NCBI GenBank assembly: GCA_949297765.1
Contig: CASFTV010000012.1
Coordinates: 1 to 64,000, forward strand
Direction: 5' to 3'
DNA length: 64,000 nt
Source: an uncultured bacterium
GTDB lineage: Bacteria > Verrucomicrobiota > Lentisphaeria > Victivallales > UBA1829
The notes beneath the pieces were generated by a model that was not told the origin of the DNA, did not search any database, and saw only the letters and a list, made by a program, of their open reading frames with translations. Positions within the stretch are counted from its first letter, which is position 1, and every line of letters begins with the position of its first letter. A program made the position numbers and the translations under genes. Shown here piece by piece: positions 52,222 to 61,543 of the stretch.

Positions 52222-53148
52222 ATGGAAATACTCTATGAAATACAGGTCGACAGCGGCACCCGCTATCGCGCGATCGGGGATGAATCCCTGATGCTCAAAC
52301 TGAACGATTACTGCGTCGTCCGGAAAGATTTTTATCTGGATTACGCGAAAATCGCCCGGATCTGCCGCGAGGCGACGCCGGAGGATCATACGCAGGAACC
52401 GCAGGGGCCGGACAAAAAAACCGAAACGCCGATCATCCAGCGGAAAGCGACCGTGGTCGATCAGAGCAAGGCAAACGAAAACGTGGCGCGTGCCAAGTCC
52501 GCCATGCGGGTTGCGGCTCAGCATGTGGCGCTCCTCCAGCTGCCGATGAAGCTCATCAACGCGCACTATTCGTTCGACGGGAAGCTGGTCACCATCCAGT
52601 TCAGCGCGGAAGGGCGGGTCGATTTCCGGGAACTTGTCAAACAGCTGTCGGCGGCCCTGAACACCCGTATCGAACTGCACCAGATCGGCGTGCGGGACGA
52701 AACCGCGGCAATCGGGGGGATTGCTCCCTGCGGACGGCTTCTCTGCTGTCACTCCTTCCTCCGGGATTTCGCTTCGATCAATGTCAAAATGGCGAAGGAG
52801 CAGGATCTTTCCCTGACGCCATCGACCATTTCCGGGGTCTGCGGGCGACTCAAATGCTGTCTGAAATACGAGCATGAGGGGTATCTGGAAATGGAAAAGA
52901 CCATGCCGCGGCGCGGCGACTGCTGCGAATGTCAGGAAGGGCGCGGAAGAATCGTCGACCGCAACCTGCTGACCCAGAAGGTCGTGGTCTGTCTGGAAGA
53001 CACAAACCGCAATGTCACCTGCTCCAGGGAGGAAGTCCGTGTCGTCTACCCGGAAAAGCATAAAATGCCGAAGAAGGGCGCGGAACGGCGCGACGACAAT
53101 GGAAACGGGGGAAACGGGAACGGGAAAAAAGCAGGGAATCCGAAATGA
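52222..53148 (+). CDS. ricT: PSP1 domain protein (RicT/YaaT-like)
   Basis: 308 residues. The N-terminal ~120 residues are variable. The PSP1 core has HYSFDGKLVTIQFSAEGRVDF, then RDETAAIGGIAPCGRLLCC, SGVCGRLKCCLKYE and the Cys-rich cluster, all typical. RicT is known in Bacillus to bind an iron-sulphur cluster and help mRNA processing by RNase Y; the role here is inferred. The C-terminus is Gly/Asn-rich. It overlaps the following zinc-ribbon gene by four bases. Confidence 0.9.
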   Translation: MEILYEIQVDSGTRYRAIGDESLMLKLNDYCVVRKDFYLDYAKIARICREATPEDHTQEPQGPDKKTETPIIQRKATVVDQSKANENVARAKSAMRVAAQHVALLQLPMKLINAHYSFDGKLVTIQFSAEGRVDFRELVKQLSAALNTRIELHQIGVRDETAAIGGIAPCGRLLCCHSFLRDFASINVKMAKEQDLSLTPSTISGVCGRLKCCLKYEHEGYLEMEKTMPRRGDCCECQEGRGRIVDRNLLTQKVVVCLEDTNRNVTCSREEVRVVYPEKHKMPKKGAERRDDNGNGGNGNGKKAGNPK

Positions 53149-53516
53149 AACCCGGTGATCCGATCCAATGTCCCCACTGCGGCGCCGACTCCTTCCTGAA
53201 AAAGGAAGCGGTGATGGACGGATGGACCAAAGTCGGTGAAGTCCTGAAATGCGCCTCCTGTTCCGCGGTGATTGCAGACTGCTCCCGGGAGGGATCTCCG
53301 GCTCAGAAGCAGTCGGATGCTGCGGACCGGTTCAAAAAACTCCTCGGTGCGGATGAGGAAAGTCCCATCCGTCTCTCTCTTTCCGATGCGGACAAGCGCT
53401 TCTGCAAGGATTGTGCAAATATGATTCCGCATCCGTTCCAGCTCCGTTGCGCCCTCACCGGGCAGAGCGTCAACCCGATGGACGACTGTCCCCGCTATAC
53501 GCCGAAAAAGAATTGA
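53145..53516 (+). CDS. Small zinc-ribbon protein
   Basis: 123 residues, starting within the ricT stop. Two Cys pairs at the N-terminus (CPHC ... CASC, residues ~9-41) fit a zinc ribbon; a second group at the end (CKDCANM ... RCALTG ... DDCPRYTP) fits another. No enzymatic motif. Translational coupling to ricT suggests a partner protein, but I know of no described function. Confidence 0.75.
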   Translation: MKPGDPIQCPHCGADSFLKKEAVMDGWTKVGEVLKCASCSAVIADCSREGSPAQKQSDAADRFKKLLGADEESPIRLSLSDADKRFCKDCANMIPHPFQLRCALTGQSVNPMDDCPRYTPKKN

Positions 53517-53554
53517 AAACAGACGCAAACGGGATTGAAGGCCTTTTTCCCGGA

Positions 53555-54511
53555 TCAGAGAGATTCTGTGCTCTCCGATTTCCACGGTTCCTTCGGGGGG
53601 AGCGGAAGGCCGAGTGCCTTGCTGCTGTTCCGGAAGTGCATTTTCGCAAATTTGGAAAGCAGCTCCGCTCCGCCTTTCGCTGCGAGTTCCGCCGCGCAGT
53701 GATCCACCTGTTCTCCTGCGCCTTTCGGAAGTTTCATGCCCGCCTGTTCCCCGAGATCCTGAAGGCGCCGGAGAAATGTTGCGCGGGCCAGAACAGAGGC
53801 TGCCGCAACCGCCATGTCGCTTTCGGCCCGGGTCCTCTGAATCAGGTGAATCCGGCGGCCTTTTTCCTTCAGCGCGGAAAGGAGAAGACGCTCGTTGCCG
53901 AACTGATCCGCGATCGCTTCCGTGCATTCCGGAACTTTGTCGAGAAGGTTTTCCAGCGCCCGGGCATGACCCCATGCTAGCAGATGGTTCAGGGAACGGA
54001 AATTGGCATACATCCGGTTGTAGGCCTCCGGTCCGATTGTCACCAGTCCGATCCGCCCTTTGATGATCTGCATGGCGTCCATGGCGATCCGCATGAGCTG
54101 CGCATCGTTCCGGATGAGCTTGCAGTCGCGGACTCCCGCGTTCCCGAGATCAGTTTCCATGTGCCTGTCCAGATAGACCGCCGCAACAACGAGAGGTCCG
54201 AAGAAATCTCCCTTCCCGCTCTCGTCCATTCCCGCGTGCGGAGAAAACTCCGACTGCCGTTCCTGAAACGCAAGATCTTTCATCACTTCCGGTTCCAGGA
54301 TAAAGTCAACAAAGTCCTGCGCCTCCGCCCCCTGGATCACCAGCTTGCCGCTCGCGTAGAGAACTGCGTTGGTTTTGTTCTTGACCGCTTTGAACACCGC
54401 GTGCGGCACCTCCCCGAACTCCCAGCCGCGGACAGACAGGCTGTTGCGCAGGACTTCATTTAATTCCGGAGGAAGAAGTTTTACTATGCAGTTCGATTTT
54501 GTTTCAGCCAT
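53555..54511 (-). CDS. rnhC: Ribonuclease HIII
   Basis: 318 residues from the ATG at 54511 with AAGGAG 8 bp upstream; a longer frame upstream has no ribosome site and runs through the promoter. The N-terminal ~90 residues are the TBP-like substrate-binding domain of HIII enzymes, followed by the RNase H core: GMDESGKGDFFGPLVVAAVY, RDCKLIRND and ESDMAVAAASVLARATF. Removes RNA from RNA-DNA hybrids. Convergent with the zinc-ribbon gene. Confidence 0.93.
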   Translation of the reverse strand: MAETKSNCIVKLLPPELNEVLRNSLSVRGWEFGEVPHAVFKAVKNKTNAVLYASGKLVIQGAEAQDFVDFILEPEVMKDLAFQERQSEFSPHAGMDESGKGDFFGPLVVAAVYLDRHMETDLGNAGVRDCKLIRNDAQLMRIAMDAMQIIKGRIGLVTIGPEAYNRMYANFRSLNHLLAWGHARALENLLDKVPECTEAIADQFGNERLLLSALKEKGRRIHLIQRTRAESDMAVAAASVLARATFLRRLQDLGEQAGMKLPKGAGEQVDHCAAELAAKGGAELLSKFAKMHFRNSSKALGLPLPPKEPWKSESTESL

Positions 54512-54537
54512 CGGAGATCTCCTTGAATCGGCACTGG

Positions 54538-54565
54538 AATATAGCGTCATGGATTTTTTTTTCAA
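54538..54565 (-). promoter_or_regulatory. Promoter of rnhC
   Basis: Minus strand: -35 TTGAAA (54560-54565), 16-bp spacer ending GACGC, -10 TATATT (54538-54543). Confidence 0.7.
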
Positions 54566-54640
54566 GTGCGGAAAGAGAAAATCAGGGAAAGATCGCGCAA
54601 GCATTGGGAAAAATGCTGAAATGCTGAAAATGCGGGAAAT

Positions 54641-54728
54641 GCGAGAAGGAAAAACCTTTTGAGGAAAGGTTCTTTCCTTCTCGCGCTCTTCCTTTTCCAA
54701 ACCTTTTCAAGTGACGGCTGTCCGCCGT
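54641..54728 (+). repeat. Two-hairpin repeat, copy B
   Basis: Long hairpin 54641-54684 with outer stem GCGAGAAGGAAA/TTTCCTTCTCGC and inner AACCTTT/AAAGGTT, a 29-base linker (54685-54713) sharing words with copy A, then a 5-bp GC hairpin ACGGC/GCCGT (54714-54728). Just upstream (54600-54640) short A/T-G words (AAATGCTG, AAATGCGG) repeat about every 9 bp. The element lies 3′ of the minus-strand von Willebrand gene. Confidence 0.7.
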
Positions 54729-54976
54729 TCGGTCGAAGGTTATCTCGGATGTTCCGCGACAAATCGGAATTGCGAGGGGAAAATGTCTTTCCGGCGCTTG
54801 AAATCGGAAGGGGGAAATGTCGGGTTCTATGTTTCCCGGTTCGAAATCAAACCGGAAACCGGGAGATTCCGCAGTACGGGAAACAGCAATTTGTGGATTG
54901 TCGCTGGCGTCGGAATTTCTGACGGTGTATCTGTTTCTTCGCGGCGACGTCGGACGGAGGAACGGAGGAACCGGCG
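54729..54976. other. Non-coding gap between the repeat and the von Willebrand operon
   Basis: I see no convincing gene. Open frames here have no ribosome site and no recognisable protein. Several CCGGTTT/AAACCGG words near 54835-54870 could form alternative stems, possibly a terminator region for the operon that ends at 54977. Confidence 0.5.
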
Positions 54977-57241
54977 TCAGAGAAGGCGTCCGAATCTGCG
55001 CCGGATGAAATATTCCAGAAGGACCAGTCCGACGATCAGAAGATAGATCCAGGGCCGGTTCCAGAGCGGCAGGACGCTCTGTTCAACCAGTTCCAGCCGT
55101 TCCGGCGGGAAGAGCGCGGCAAAATCCGGAGCCTCCTTTTCCGAAAGGACCCGGACATTCGGAAGACGGGCAAACTCCTCCAGATCTTCCGTATCCGGCT
55201 CCAGCGCGGCAGACTCCCCTGTCCGGGCGGAGGCTTCCGAGACGGAAAAGGCTGCGGCGGCAATGGTTCGTCCTTCGCAGACCGCGGAAATCCGGTATTC
55301 GCCCGGACCGGTGAACGGAAGAACGAAACGGAGACGTTTCCCTGCCGGTTCCGGCGTCAGCGGCTGTTTTTCCGCTGTTCCGCCTTCCAGGAAAAAGGAG
55401 ACCGGTGTTCCGGGCGGCAGTCCGCTCCCGGGCTGGAATTCGAATTCACACACGCCGCCGGCGGTCATAACAAGATTCGGGATGATCCAGCGGGAATCGT
55501 TGTCGCGTCCGAGGGCAAGCCAGGAAAAGAGATTTTTCCAGAACACGTCGAAGGAGGGATCTTTGGAAGAGGTTTTGAGTTTCCAGCGCCAGAGGGGATC
55601 GGTTGCCAGCACCATGCAGCGCCCCTGCCCGAAAATCTGATACGCCAGAAGGATATGCCGGACTCCGTCGGAATCCCGGAACTCCGCCAGGACGTTGGCG
55701 GCCGGCTTGATCCCGGAAACCGGAGCGAAGTCTTCGAACCGGGGCGTAATCAGCCGGAACGACCCGTCCGGAAGACGGCGTTTGAAAATCGGACTCTCCC
55801 GGCCGATCTGCGTGAGTTCAAAATCACGGAGCGGATGCTCCTTGTAGCGCATCTCACTGTTGCGCTGGAGTGCGCGGTCGAAGTCGGTGGGTCTCCGACG
55901 GCCCGAGGCGATCAGCCGGGCGATTCCCGCCGTCCGGACATCGTAGCGTTTCTGGGCGTTATAGCGTTCTGAAAAGGTCACGGGAAGCAGTTTTTCTAGC
56001 GGGGAGTTCGCGAACTCCGCCGCGATCATCGGATTTCCGGTAATGAAGATGATTCCGCCGCCGTTTTCCACATATTCACGGAGGACGCGCTCCATGGCCG
56101 GAGAGGTCTGGGACCGGTTCAGGTTGAACAGGACGATCACATCATATTTTTCCAGCACTCCGCTCTGTTCAAAGCGGATGGGCGGAGCGGAGTCCTTCGA
56201 ACGGATCACTCCGGGCGCGAACACAATCTCCAGCTTCATGGAGGGATCGTTCAGAAAAACATATTTCAGGAAGCGGTTCCCGTATTCCAGCGCGCCGTTG
56301 TAAACCAGAATCCGGCGGGTGTTTTTCCGGACCGTCTTCTCCATGCTCCAGCTCTGTTTCGCCACACATGTCTCCTTCAGGAAGAGTTCGACGGAAAAGC
56401 GGTCACTGCCGGCATTCCGGACAGGGACACGGGTGCTGACCGTCTGAAAACCGCTTCCGGGCTCCAGAGGGAATTCCTGCAGAAGCGTCCCGTTCCGCAG
56501 AACCCGGAGACGGGGATTCATCCGTTTGCCGGCGTTCACACGGCGAACCATGAAATTCATCGGAACTTCCGTATGGAGCCAGGCAAGCGTCGGAGCTTCG
56601 ATTTTCTTCAGGAGAAGCGCCGGCGGAGCCTCCAGAACCGCGGTCATCGGGATGAACAGGTGCTGCATCTGCGATCCGGCAAGCGCGGAAAACGCCGCCT
56701 CGGGAGAGGAGCGGCTCATGGAATCAATGCCGTCGGTCAGATAAATGACACCGTCGAATCCCTCGTTTTCGAGGAATGGAATCCGATGTTCCAGCATGCC
56801 GAAGAAATCCGTCTCCTCGCCGCCGGAAGGTGCGTCCCCGCCTTTCCGGAAGGTGTCGGAAAAACGGAAATGCTCGAATGTCAGCCGTCCGCCGTCGGAA
56901 TCGCGCAAATGCTCTTCGATGAATTTCTGTGCATCCTGGAGGCGGGAACGGTTCCAGAATCCGGGTTTGCGCATACTGCCGGAATCGTCGGTCACAACGG
57001 CGATGCGGTAGCGTTTTGTTTCCGAAATCTCCTTTTTCATCTCGATCCGCGGCGCGCAGAGACAGAAGATCAGGATTCCGAACGCGGAGAAACGGATCAG
57101 CGTCATCATCAGGCGCACCGCCGTCCCGACCGGACGCCGGGTTGTCCATGCGGAAAGCGCCGACACCGCCAGAAGGATCAGCAGCACGCCGCCGACTCCA
57201 TACCATCCTCCGGGGAAATCCCATGCAACGATCCGGATCAT
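54977..57241 (-). CDS. Membrane von Willebrand-domain protein with amidotransferase-like domain
   Basis: 754 residues. Two membrane spans near the N-terminus (GVGGVLLILLAVSALSAW, LIRFSAFGILIFCLC), then a von Willebrand A domain with an intact MIDAS start (DDSGSM) and second motif (YLTDGIDSMS). Residues ~390-590 resemble the class I glutamine-amidotransferase-like fold found in large Planctomycete/PVC membrane proteins (VRKNTRRILVYNGALEYGN, ENGGGIIFITGNPM). A C-terminal span (WIYLLIVGLVLLEYFI) ends it. Last gene of the MoxR operon; starts with a four-base overlap of the previous stop. Confidence 0.82.
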   Translation of the reverse strand: MIRIVAWDFPGGWYGVGGVLLILLAVSALSAWTTRRPVGTAVRLMMTLIRFSAFGILIFCLCAPRIEMKKEISETKRYRIAVVTDDSGSMRKPGFWNRSRLQDAQKFIEEHLRDSDGGRLTFEHFRFSDTFRKGGDAPSGGEETDFFGMLEHRIPFLENEGFDGVIYLTDGIDSMSRSSPEAAFSALAGSQMQHLFIPMTAVLEAPPALLLKKIEAPTLAWLHTEVPMNFMVRRVNAGKRMNPRLRVLRNGTLLQEFPLEPGSGFQTVSTRVPVRNAGSDRFSVELFLKETCVAKQSWSMEKTVRKNTRRILVYNGALEYGNRFLKYVFLNDPSMKLEIVFAPGVIRSKDSAPPIRFEQSGVLEKYDVIVLFNLNRSQTSPAMERVLREYVENGGGIIFITGNPMIAAEFANSPLEKLLPVTFSERYNAQKRYDVRTAGIARLIASGRRRPTDFDRALQRNSEMRYKEHPLRDFELTQIGRESPIFKRRLPDGSFRLITPRFEDFAPVSGIKPAANVLAEFRDSDGVRHILLAYQIFGQGRCMVLATDPLWRWKLKTSSKDPSFDVFWKNLFSWLALGRDNDSRWIIPNLVMTAGGVCEFEFQPGSGLPPGTPVSFFLEGGTAEKQPLTPEPAGKRLRFVLPFTGPGEYRISAVCEGRTIAAAAFSVSEASARTGESAALEPDTEDLEEFARLPNVRVLSEKEAPDFAALFPPERLELVEQSVLPLWNRPWIYLLIVGLVLLEYFIRRRFGRLL

Positions 57242-58503
57242 CGTTTTTCCTTCTCCTTTCTCTGCTGTTTTTCCGAAAGGCGCTTGAAATACTCTCCGAC
57301 CTCTTTGCGATAGCGCTCCGGCACATCCTCGGGATTGAAGACGGAAACCGTTCCGGAAATCTGAATTCTGCCGAGCGTCCTCTCCGCGGCGGCGACCAGA
57401 CGTGCCGTCTCCGCGGCAATGGACGACGAAGCCGCCTTCCCCGCGCTTCCCCCATGCGAAGAGGCGGGATACGGGGAAAGAAGTTTCAGCGCATTCCGGG
57501 CGGCATTCAACGCCGTTTCCGCCGACTCCTCCCGTCCGCTGCTCCGGAGAATTTCGGAGAGCGCCAGACGTGCATCGTCAAGCTCCATCCGCAGTTCGCT
57601 CCGGAGTTTCCGGTGTTCCTCCGGCGTCATGGTCTCCGGATGGCGGGAGGAGTAGAGCATTTGCCGTCCAAGCTCTGTCAGGCGCTGTGTTCCCGTGCGG
57701 AGGATCTCCTCCGGAGAGCGGTCCATCATCCGGAGCGTCTCCAGTTCGGAGGAAAGTTCTTCCGCGGCCTCCAGCGGTTTTCGCGCCCTGGCTCCGTGAT
57801 CCGCCTTTTCGGCAAGACGTGCCAGTGCATCCGCATGCGTCTGTTTCCCGGACCGGTGTTGATCCATTGCCTCGGCAAGAAGATCGTGCGCCATATTTTT
57901 CATTGTCCCGGGAAGTCCGGACCGGCGGTGTTCCATTGCATCCGAGAGAGTCTCCTGCATGCGCTGGAGCGTTTCGCGCATCCGGCGGTCGGCCTTTTCT
58001 CCGAACTCCTTTGCCCGGCGACGCAGCTCGGAAACCGCCTTCTGTCCCGCGAGAAGCGCATGGGCCGGTTTGTTCGAATTCAGCATTTTCTCCGCCTCCG
58101 TCATGGCCTTTTCGGCGGAATTCAGATTCAGGTTTCCCTGTTTTGCAAGTTCTGAGGCCTCCTTCCGCAGTTTCCGCTGTTCTCCGGCGAGATCCTGCGC
58201 TTCAGAAGACGATCTCATCTTCCGGTTCAGTTCCTCCTGACGGGTAATCAAATCCTCCATCCGGCGCGCCGGATTCTCCTTTTCCGGCATCGGAGGGAGA
58301 CGGAATTCCTGCCGGTTCCGGAACGGGTTCGGAGGAGGCGGTTCCCCTCCTCCGGACGAGCGGACCAGAATCTCCCGCGTACTCTTCAGCGACTGAATCA
58401 GTTCCGCAAGCGCCGTCTGCTGATGGAGAGATGCCCGTTCCAGGTCCTCCGCTCCGAGCAGCAGAGGCAGAAAAAACAGTACGGAAAGAAATGGAAATCT
58501 CAT
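57238..58503 (-). CDS. Exported coiled-coil protein of the MoxR/vWA operon
   Basis: 421 residues. Signal peptide 1-18 (FLSVLFFLPLLLGAED). A Pro-rich segment at ~50-75 is followed by long charged helices (residues ~80-260: EELNRKMRSSSEAQDLAGEQ and later heptad-like parts), so an extended coiled coil is likely. No enzyme motif. It overlaps neighbours by four bases on both sides. Role inferred only from the operon: envelope-associated scaffold. Confidence 0.75.
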   Translation of the reverse strand: MRFPFLSVLFFLPLLLGAEDLERASLHQQTALAELIQSLKSTREILVRSSGGGEPPPPNPFRNRQEFRLPPMPEKENPARRMEDLITRQEELNRKMRSSSEAQDLAGEQRKLRKEASELAKQGNLNLNSAEKAMTEAEKMLNSNKPAHALLAGQKAVSELRRRAKEFGEKADRRMRETLQRMQETLSDAMEHRRSGLPGTMKNMAHDLLAEAMDQHRSGKQTHADALARLAEKADHGARARKPLEAAEELSSELETLRMMDRSPEEILRTGTQRLTELGRQMLYSSRHPETMTPEEHRKLRSELRMELDDARLALSEILRSSGREESAETALNAARNALKLLSPYPASSHGGSAGKAASSSIAAETARLVAAAERTLGRIQISGTVSVFNPEDVPERYRKEVGEYFKRLSEKQQRKEKEKR

Positions 58504-59666
58504 TGTCCGCCTCCGTTCAGTTCCGCGATCGCCCGTTTCATCGCGGAAAGCGACAGCTCCAGATGATTCACCGCATCGGCAGGAATCAGACGTCCTTCCT
58601 CTGAAGCAAGGAGTTTTTCCAGCTCTTCCGCAAGCGATTTCTGATCGGCGCAGAGACGCGGATAAAGAGCCTTCAGCTCCTTTCCGGCTTCCGGTGTATT
58701 CCGGCTCTTCAGGATGCGGGCGGAGAAGAGCGCCTTGTTCAGTTCAATCTGCGTTTCCAGAAGCAGGGAGAGACGGCTGTATGCGTCGATTGCCCGCGCA
58801 GCCGATTCCAGTCCGCCGGGAAGCATATCCGGCGTCAGCACATCCTCCCGGAAGGGGCGGACCTCAATGAACTGGGGCGTGCTCAGGATTTTCCGTTCCC
58901 CATCCGCCGTCACGGCAGTTCCCTCCAGATGGTAGCTGACCAGATCGAAGGGTTTCACGTCGAACTCCTCCAGTGCGAGATAGCCGTTGAAGCGGATCTC
59001 TCCTTTCCGGTCCGGCGATTCATCCGGCGGAAGTTCTTTTTTTCTTGCGCCGTTCACATAGACCGCCAGCGCAATCGAACGGAATCCCCGCGATGAAACG
59101 CCGCGGCCGCCCCATTCCAGCTCATCCAGCGGCTTTGCGCGAATCTCCGGTTCCGGAAGGTCCAGAGCAAGATCCGCGAAATCCGCCACACCTTCCGCCT
59201 TTTTTTCCGTCTGCGCCGCCGACCGTTCCGACGAACGGTTTTCCGAACGCGGAGACTCCGGACAAACCGGAACGGCAAACGGGAGAAACGAAAGAATCCA
59301 GACCCCCGCGCAGAACGGAAACAGACGCAGACGCGGCGGCGGACGGAATCCCCGGTACGCCGTTTCCGCCTCCCGGAGCAGACGCTCCCGCAGCGGATGG
59401 TCCTCCGGAACCTCCAGACAGGCTTCCAAGCAGGAGCCCGCTCCCGAAAGCCGGTCGAGCTCCGCCGCGCATGACTTCCGGCTTCTCCGCCGGAAAAAGA
59501 GAGCGGCAAACGCCCCGCCGATCAGAATCAGCGCGGGGAGCCACAGTCCGGGCGCCACCCGGGCGGGAAACAGCGTCAGATTCCCCACCGTGAGCAGAAG
59601 AAGCGGACCGTTCCAGTTCCGCGCGCGCCATGCGGCATTCAGCATCCGGTTCAACGACGTCGTCAT
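58500..59666 (-). CDS. Membrane protein of unknown function in the MoxR/vWA operon
   Basis: 388 residues from an ATG overlapping the previous stop by four bases. Two to three membrane spans in the first ~130 residues (LWLPALILIGGAFAALFF, FCAGVWILSFLPFAVPV). The remainder is soluble: residues ~160-270 beta-rich with EIRFNGYLALEEFDVKPFD, then helices. The N-terminal layout recalls the DUF4175-like proteins next to MoxR/vWA genes in other bacteria, but I am not sure of the family. Confidence 0.7.
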   Translation of the reverse strand: MTTSLNRMLNAAWRARNWNGPLLLLTVGNLTLFPARVAPGLWLPALILIGGAFAALFFRRRSRKSCAAELDRLSGAGSCLEACLEVPEDHPLRERLLREAETAYRGFRPPPRLRLFPFCAGVWILSFLPFAVPVCPESPRSENRSSERSAAQTEKKAEGVADFADLALDLPEPEIRAKPLDELEWGGRGVSSRGFRSIALAVYVNGARKKELPPDESPDRKGEIRFNGYLALEEFDVKPFDLVSYHLEGTAVTADGERKILSTPQFIEVRPFREDVLTPDMLPGGLESAARAIDAYSRLSLLLETQIELNKALFSARILKSRNTPEAGKELKALYPRLCADQKSLAEELEKLLASEEGRLIPADAVNHLELSLSAMKRAIAELNGGGQ

Positions 59667-61543
59667 CCGCGCACCGTCCTGTTCGCAAGGGTGAATTCCA
59701 GAAGGAAAAACAGCAAAGCCCCCAGCATCAGCCAGCGCCAGAAAGAGACTCTGGACGCCGCAGTCTTCAACCGATCTCCGGCGGAGTTCTCCTCCGTCGC
59801 GGCATGCGGCTCCGGGTCCAGAAGCGATGCGACCGCTTCCGCCCGGCCGGTTTCCGCCGGATTGCTCTCCCGATCCGGAACGTTGACGCTGTAAACCGTC
59901 TCTCCGCAACGATAGTTTCCGGGCGTATCGAGCGACAGAACCCGTCCGTCCGGCAGAGTGACAGCGGAAGTGTCCGCAATCAGCGAATCCGGGAGCGCTT
60001 CCGGCTTCACGGAATAGAGCGCCAGTTCCCGCCAGAACGGCAGGAAATTGGGAAATGTCTGCCAGTTGGTCCGCGCGCGGTCGGGACGGGCCGCAAACAC
60101 AAACAGCTTCCCCGCGCCGACCTTCTTCTCCAGAATCGCCGGAATCTGCCGTCCGAACGATGCAAGGACCGTGCTTCCGGGCGGCGCAGAGAGGTGCGGA
60201 ACCTCGAAAAACAAAATGTCGAACCATGATCCCGAATTGATGTTCAGATAGTCCTTCAGCACGGGATGATCGAACTGAACCATCTCAAGGCGGAGGATGC
60301 CGGGCAGGATTTTCCTTCTCACCTTGAATCCGAAATGTTCCAACATGGCGATGCATCCGGGGGAGCGGTCCCAGAGGATCACGCTTGTTCCGCCGTTTTT
60401 CATCTGCCGTTCCGCCAGCTCCGCCCGATCCGGGAACTCTTCCGGAGAGAGGGAGTCGAAAATCAGAAGCTCCGCCGACTCGGCCTCTTTGCGGACTTCC
60501 GGCACCAGCGGCCGAACAGGCAGAACTTCCGGAATGAATTCCGAACGCCGTCCGGCAAGATACACACGCGGGACTCGTTCCGGATTCAACGGGAAATAGC
60601 GGATGTCGTCCGCGGAGTAACGGTTTGCGGCGTTTCGGGAGGCGGTCAGGCGCACCTCTCCGCCGAGCGGCCGGAACTCCGCACCCGGATCAAGGACAAA
60701 AACCGCATCGGCGTGTCCTTCCGCGGGAACGAGAAGTTCGGTTTCGCCCGCGTCGCGTCCGTCCAGACGGACCGCAAGACGCACAGTCTCCGGATTCGGA
60801 TTCCAGTTCCGCACACTTGCGGTCACTTTCACCGTTTTGGATGCGGGAGTGTACGGTTCCGTCCGGGTCACTTTTACAACGGCAAGATTCCCGCCGGGCG
60901 GATGCGGCACATTCCGGACTTCGATCGACGTGGCATTCCGGAGTTTCCGGGAGAAATCGACTCTCTCCCACGGAACACGCTGACGGTCGGTCACCAGAAC
61001 GATCCGCCGTTCCCGCGCGGGGATCGCTCCGAGACGGCTGTCCGCGGCGAAAATTGCCGAACGGAACGACGAACTCTCCGCACTCTTTCGAAATCCTCCA
61101 TACCAGCGTTCCAGCGCCCCCCGGTCGGCGGAAAAATTTCCGCTCCAGCGCAGGCGGGTAGTCACTGCCGCCAACAGCATCGGATGCTCCGGCGAGAGTT
61201 CATCCAGCAGCGCCGCAACCGCCTTGTTCCGTTCCTTTTCCGGCATGCTGAAGGAGGAATCAATCAGCACCACCGTCGCCTTCCGGACCTCCAGAGGAAT
61301 CTCCGAAAACACCGGATACGCGAACGCAAGCGCCAGGCACAGAAACGCCAGACTCCGGAACAGCAGCACCAGAAACCTCCTCAGAGAATTGCGTCTCTCC
61401 CGTCCGGCGGGCGATTTGCGCAGGAGAAACAGCGACGGGAAACGCTCCGCATGATCCGGCCGGCGCTTCAGCAGATGCAGAATCACCGGGACGGCAATCA
61501 GCAGGATCCCGAACAGATAGAATGGCAGCGCGAATTGAATCAT
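59663..61543 (-). CDS. BatA-N-terminal / von Willebrand membrane protein
   Basis: 626 residues. N-terminus FALPFYLFGILLIAVPVILHLL matches the BatA-type N-terminal membrane motif with HLLKRR, followed by a second span (FLVLLFRSLAFLCLALAF). A von Willebrand A-like domain follows (VVLIDSSFSM, intact MIDAS D-S-S-F-S). The middle is beta-rich with CARDB-like parts (TVKVTASVRNWNPNPE), and a C-terminal span (WLMLGALLFFLLEFTLA). Four-base overlaps with both neighbours. Likely part of a membrane complex driven by MoxR. Confidence 0.85.
   Translation of the reverse strand: MIQFALPFYLFGILLIAVPVILHLLKRRPDHAERFPSLFLLRKSPAGRERRNSLRRFLVLLFRSLAFLCLALAFAYPVFSEIPLEVRKATVVLIDSSFSMPEKERNKAVAALLDELSPEHPMLLAAVTTRLRWSGNFSADRGALERWYGGFRKSAESSSFRSAIFAADSRLGAIPARERRIVLVTDRQRVPWERVDFSRKLRNATSIEVRNVPHPPGGNLAVVKVTRTEPYTPASKTVKVTASVRNWNPNPETVRLAVRLDGRDAGETELLVPAEGHADAVFVLDPGAEFRPLGGEVRLTASRNAANRYSADDIRYFPLNPERVPRVYLAGRRSEFIPEVLPVRPLVPEVRKEAESAELLIFDSLSPEEFPDRAELAERQMKNGGTSVILWDRSPGCIAMLEHFGFKVRRKILPGILRLEMVQFDHPVLKDYLNINSGSWFDILFFEVPHLSAPPGSTVLASFGRQIPAILEKKVGAGKLFVFAARPDRARTNWQTFPNFLPFWRELALYSVKPEALPDSLIADTSAVTLPDGRVLSLDTPGNYRCGETVYSVNVPDRESNPAETGRAEAVASLLDPEPHAATEENSAGDRLKTAASRVSFWRWLMLGALLFFLLEFTLANRTVRG

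Noticed and set aside
54711-55046. Open frame of 111 codons after copy B of the two-hairpin repeat
   Set aside because: No ribosome site, Arg-rich meaningless translation, and it overlaps the 3′ end of the von Willebrand gene.
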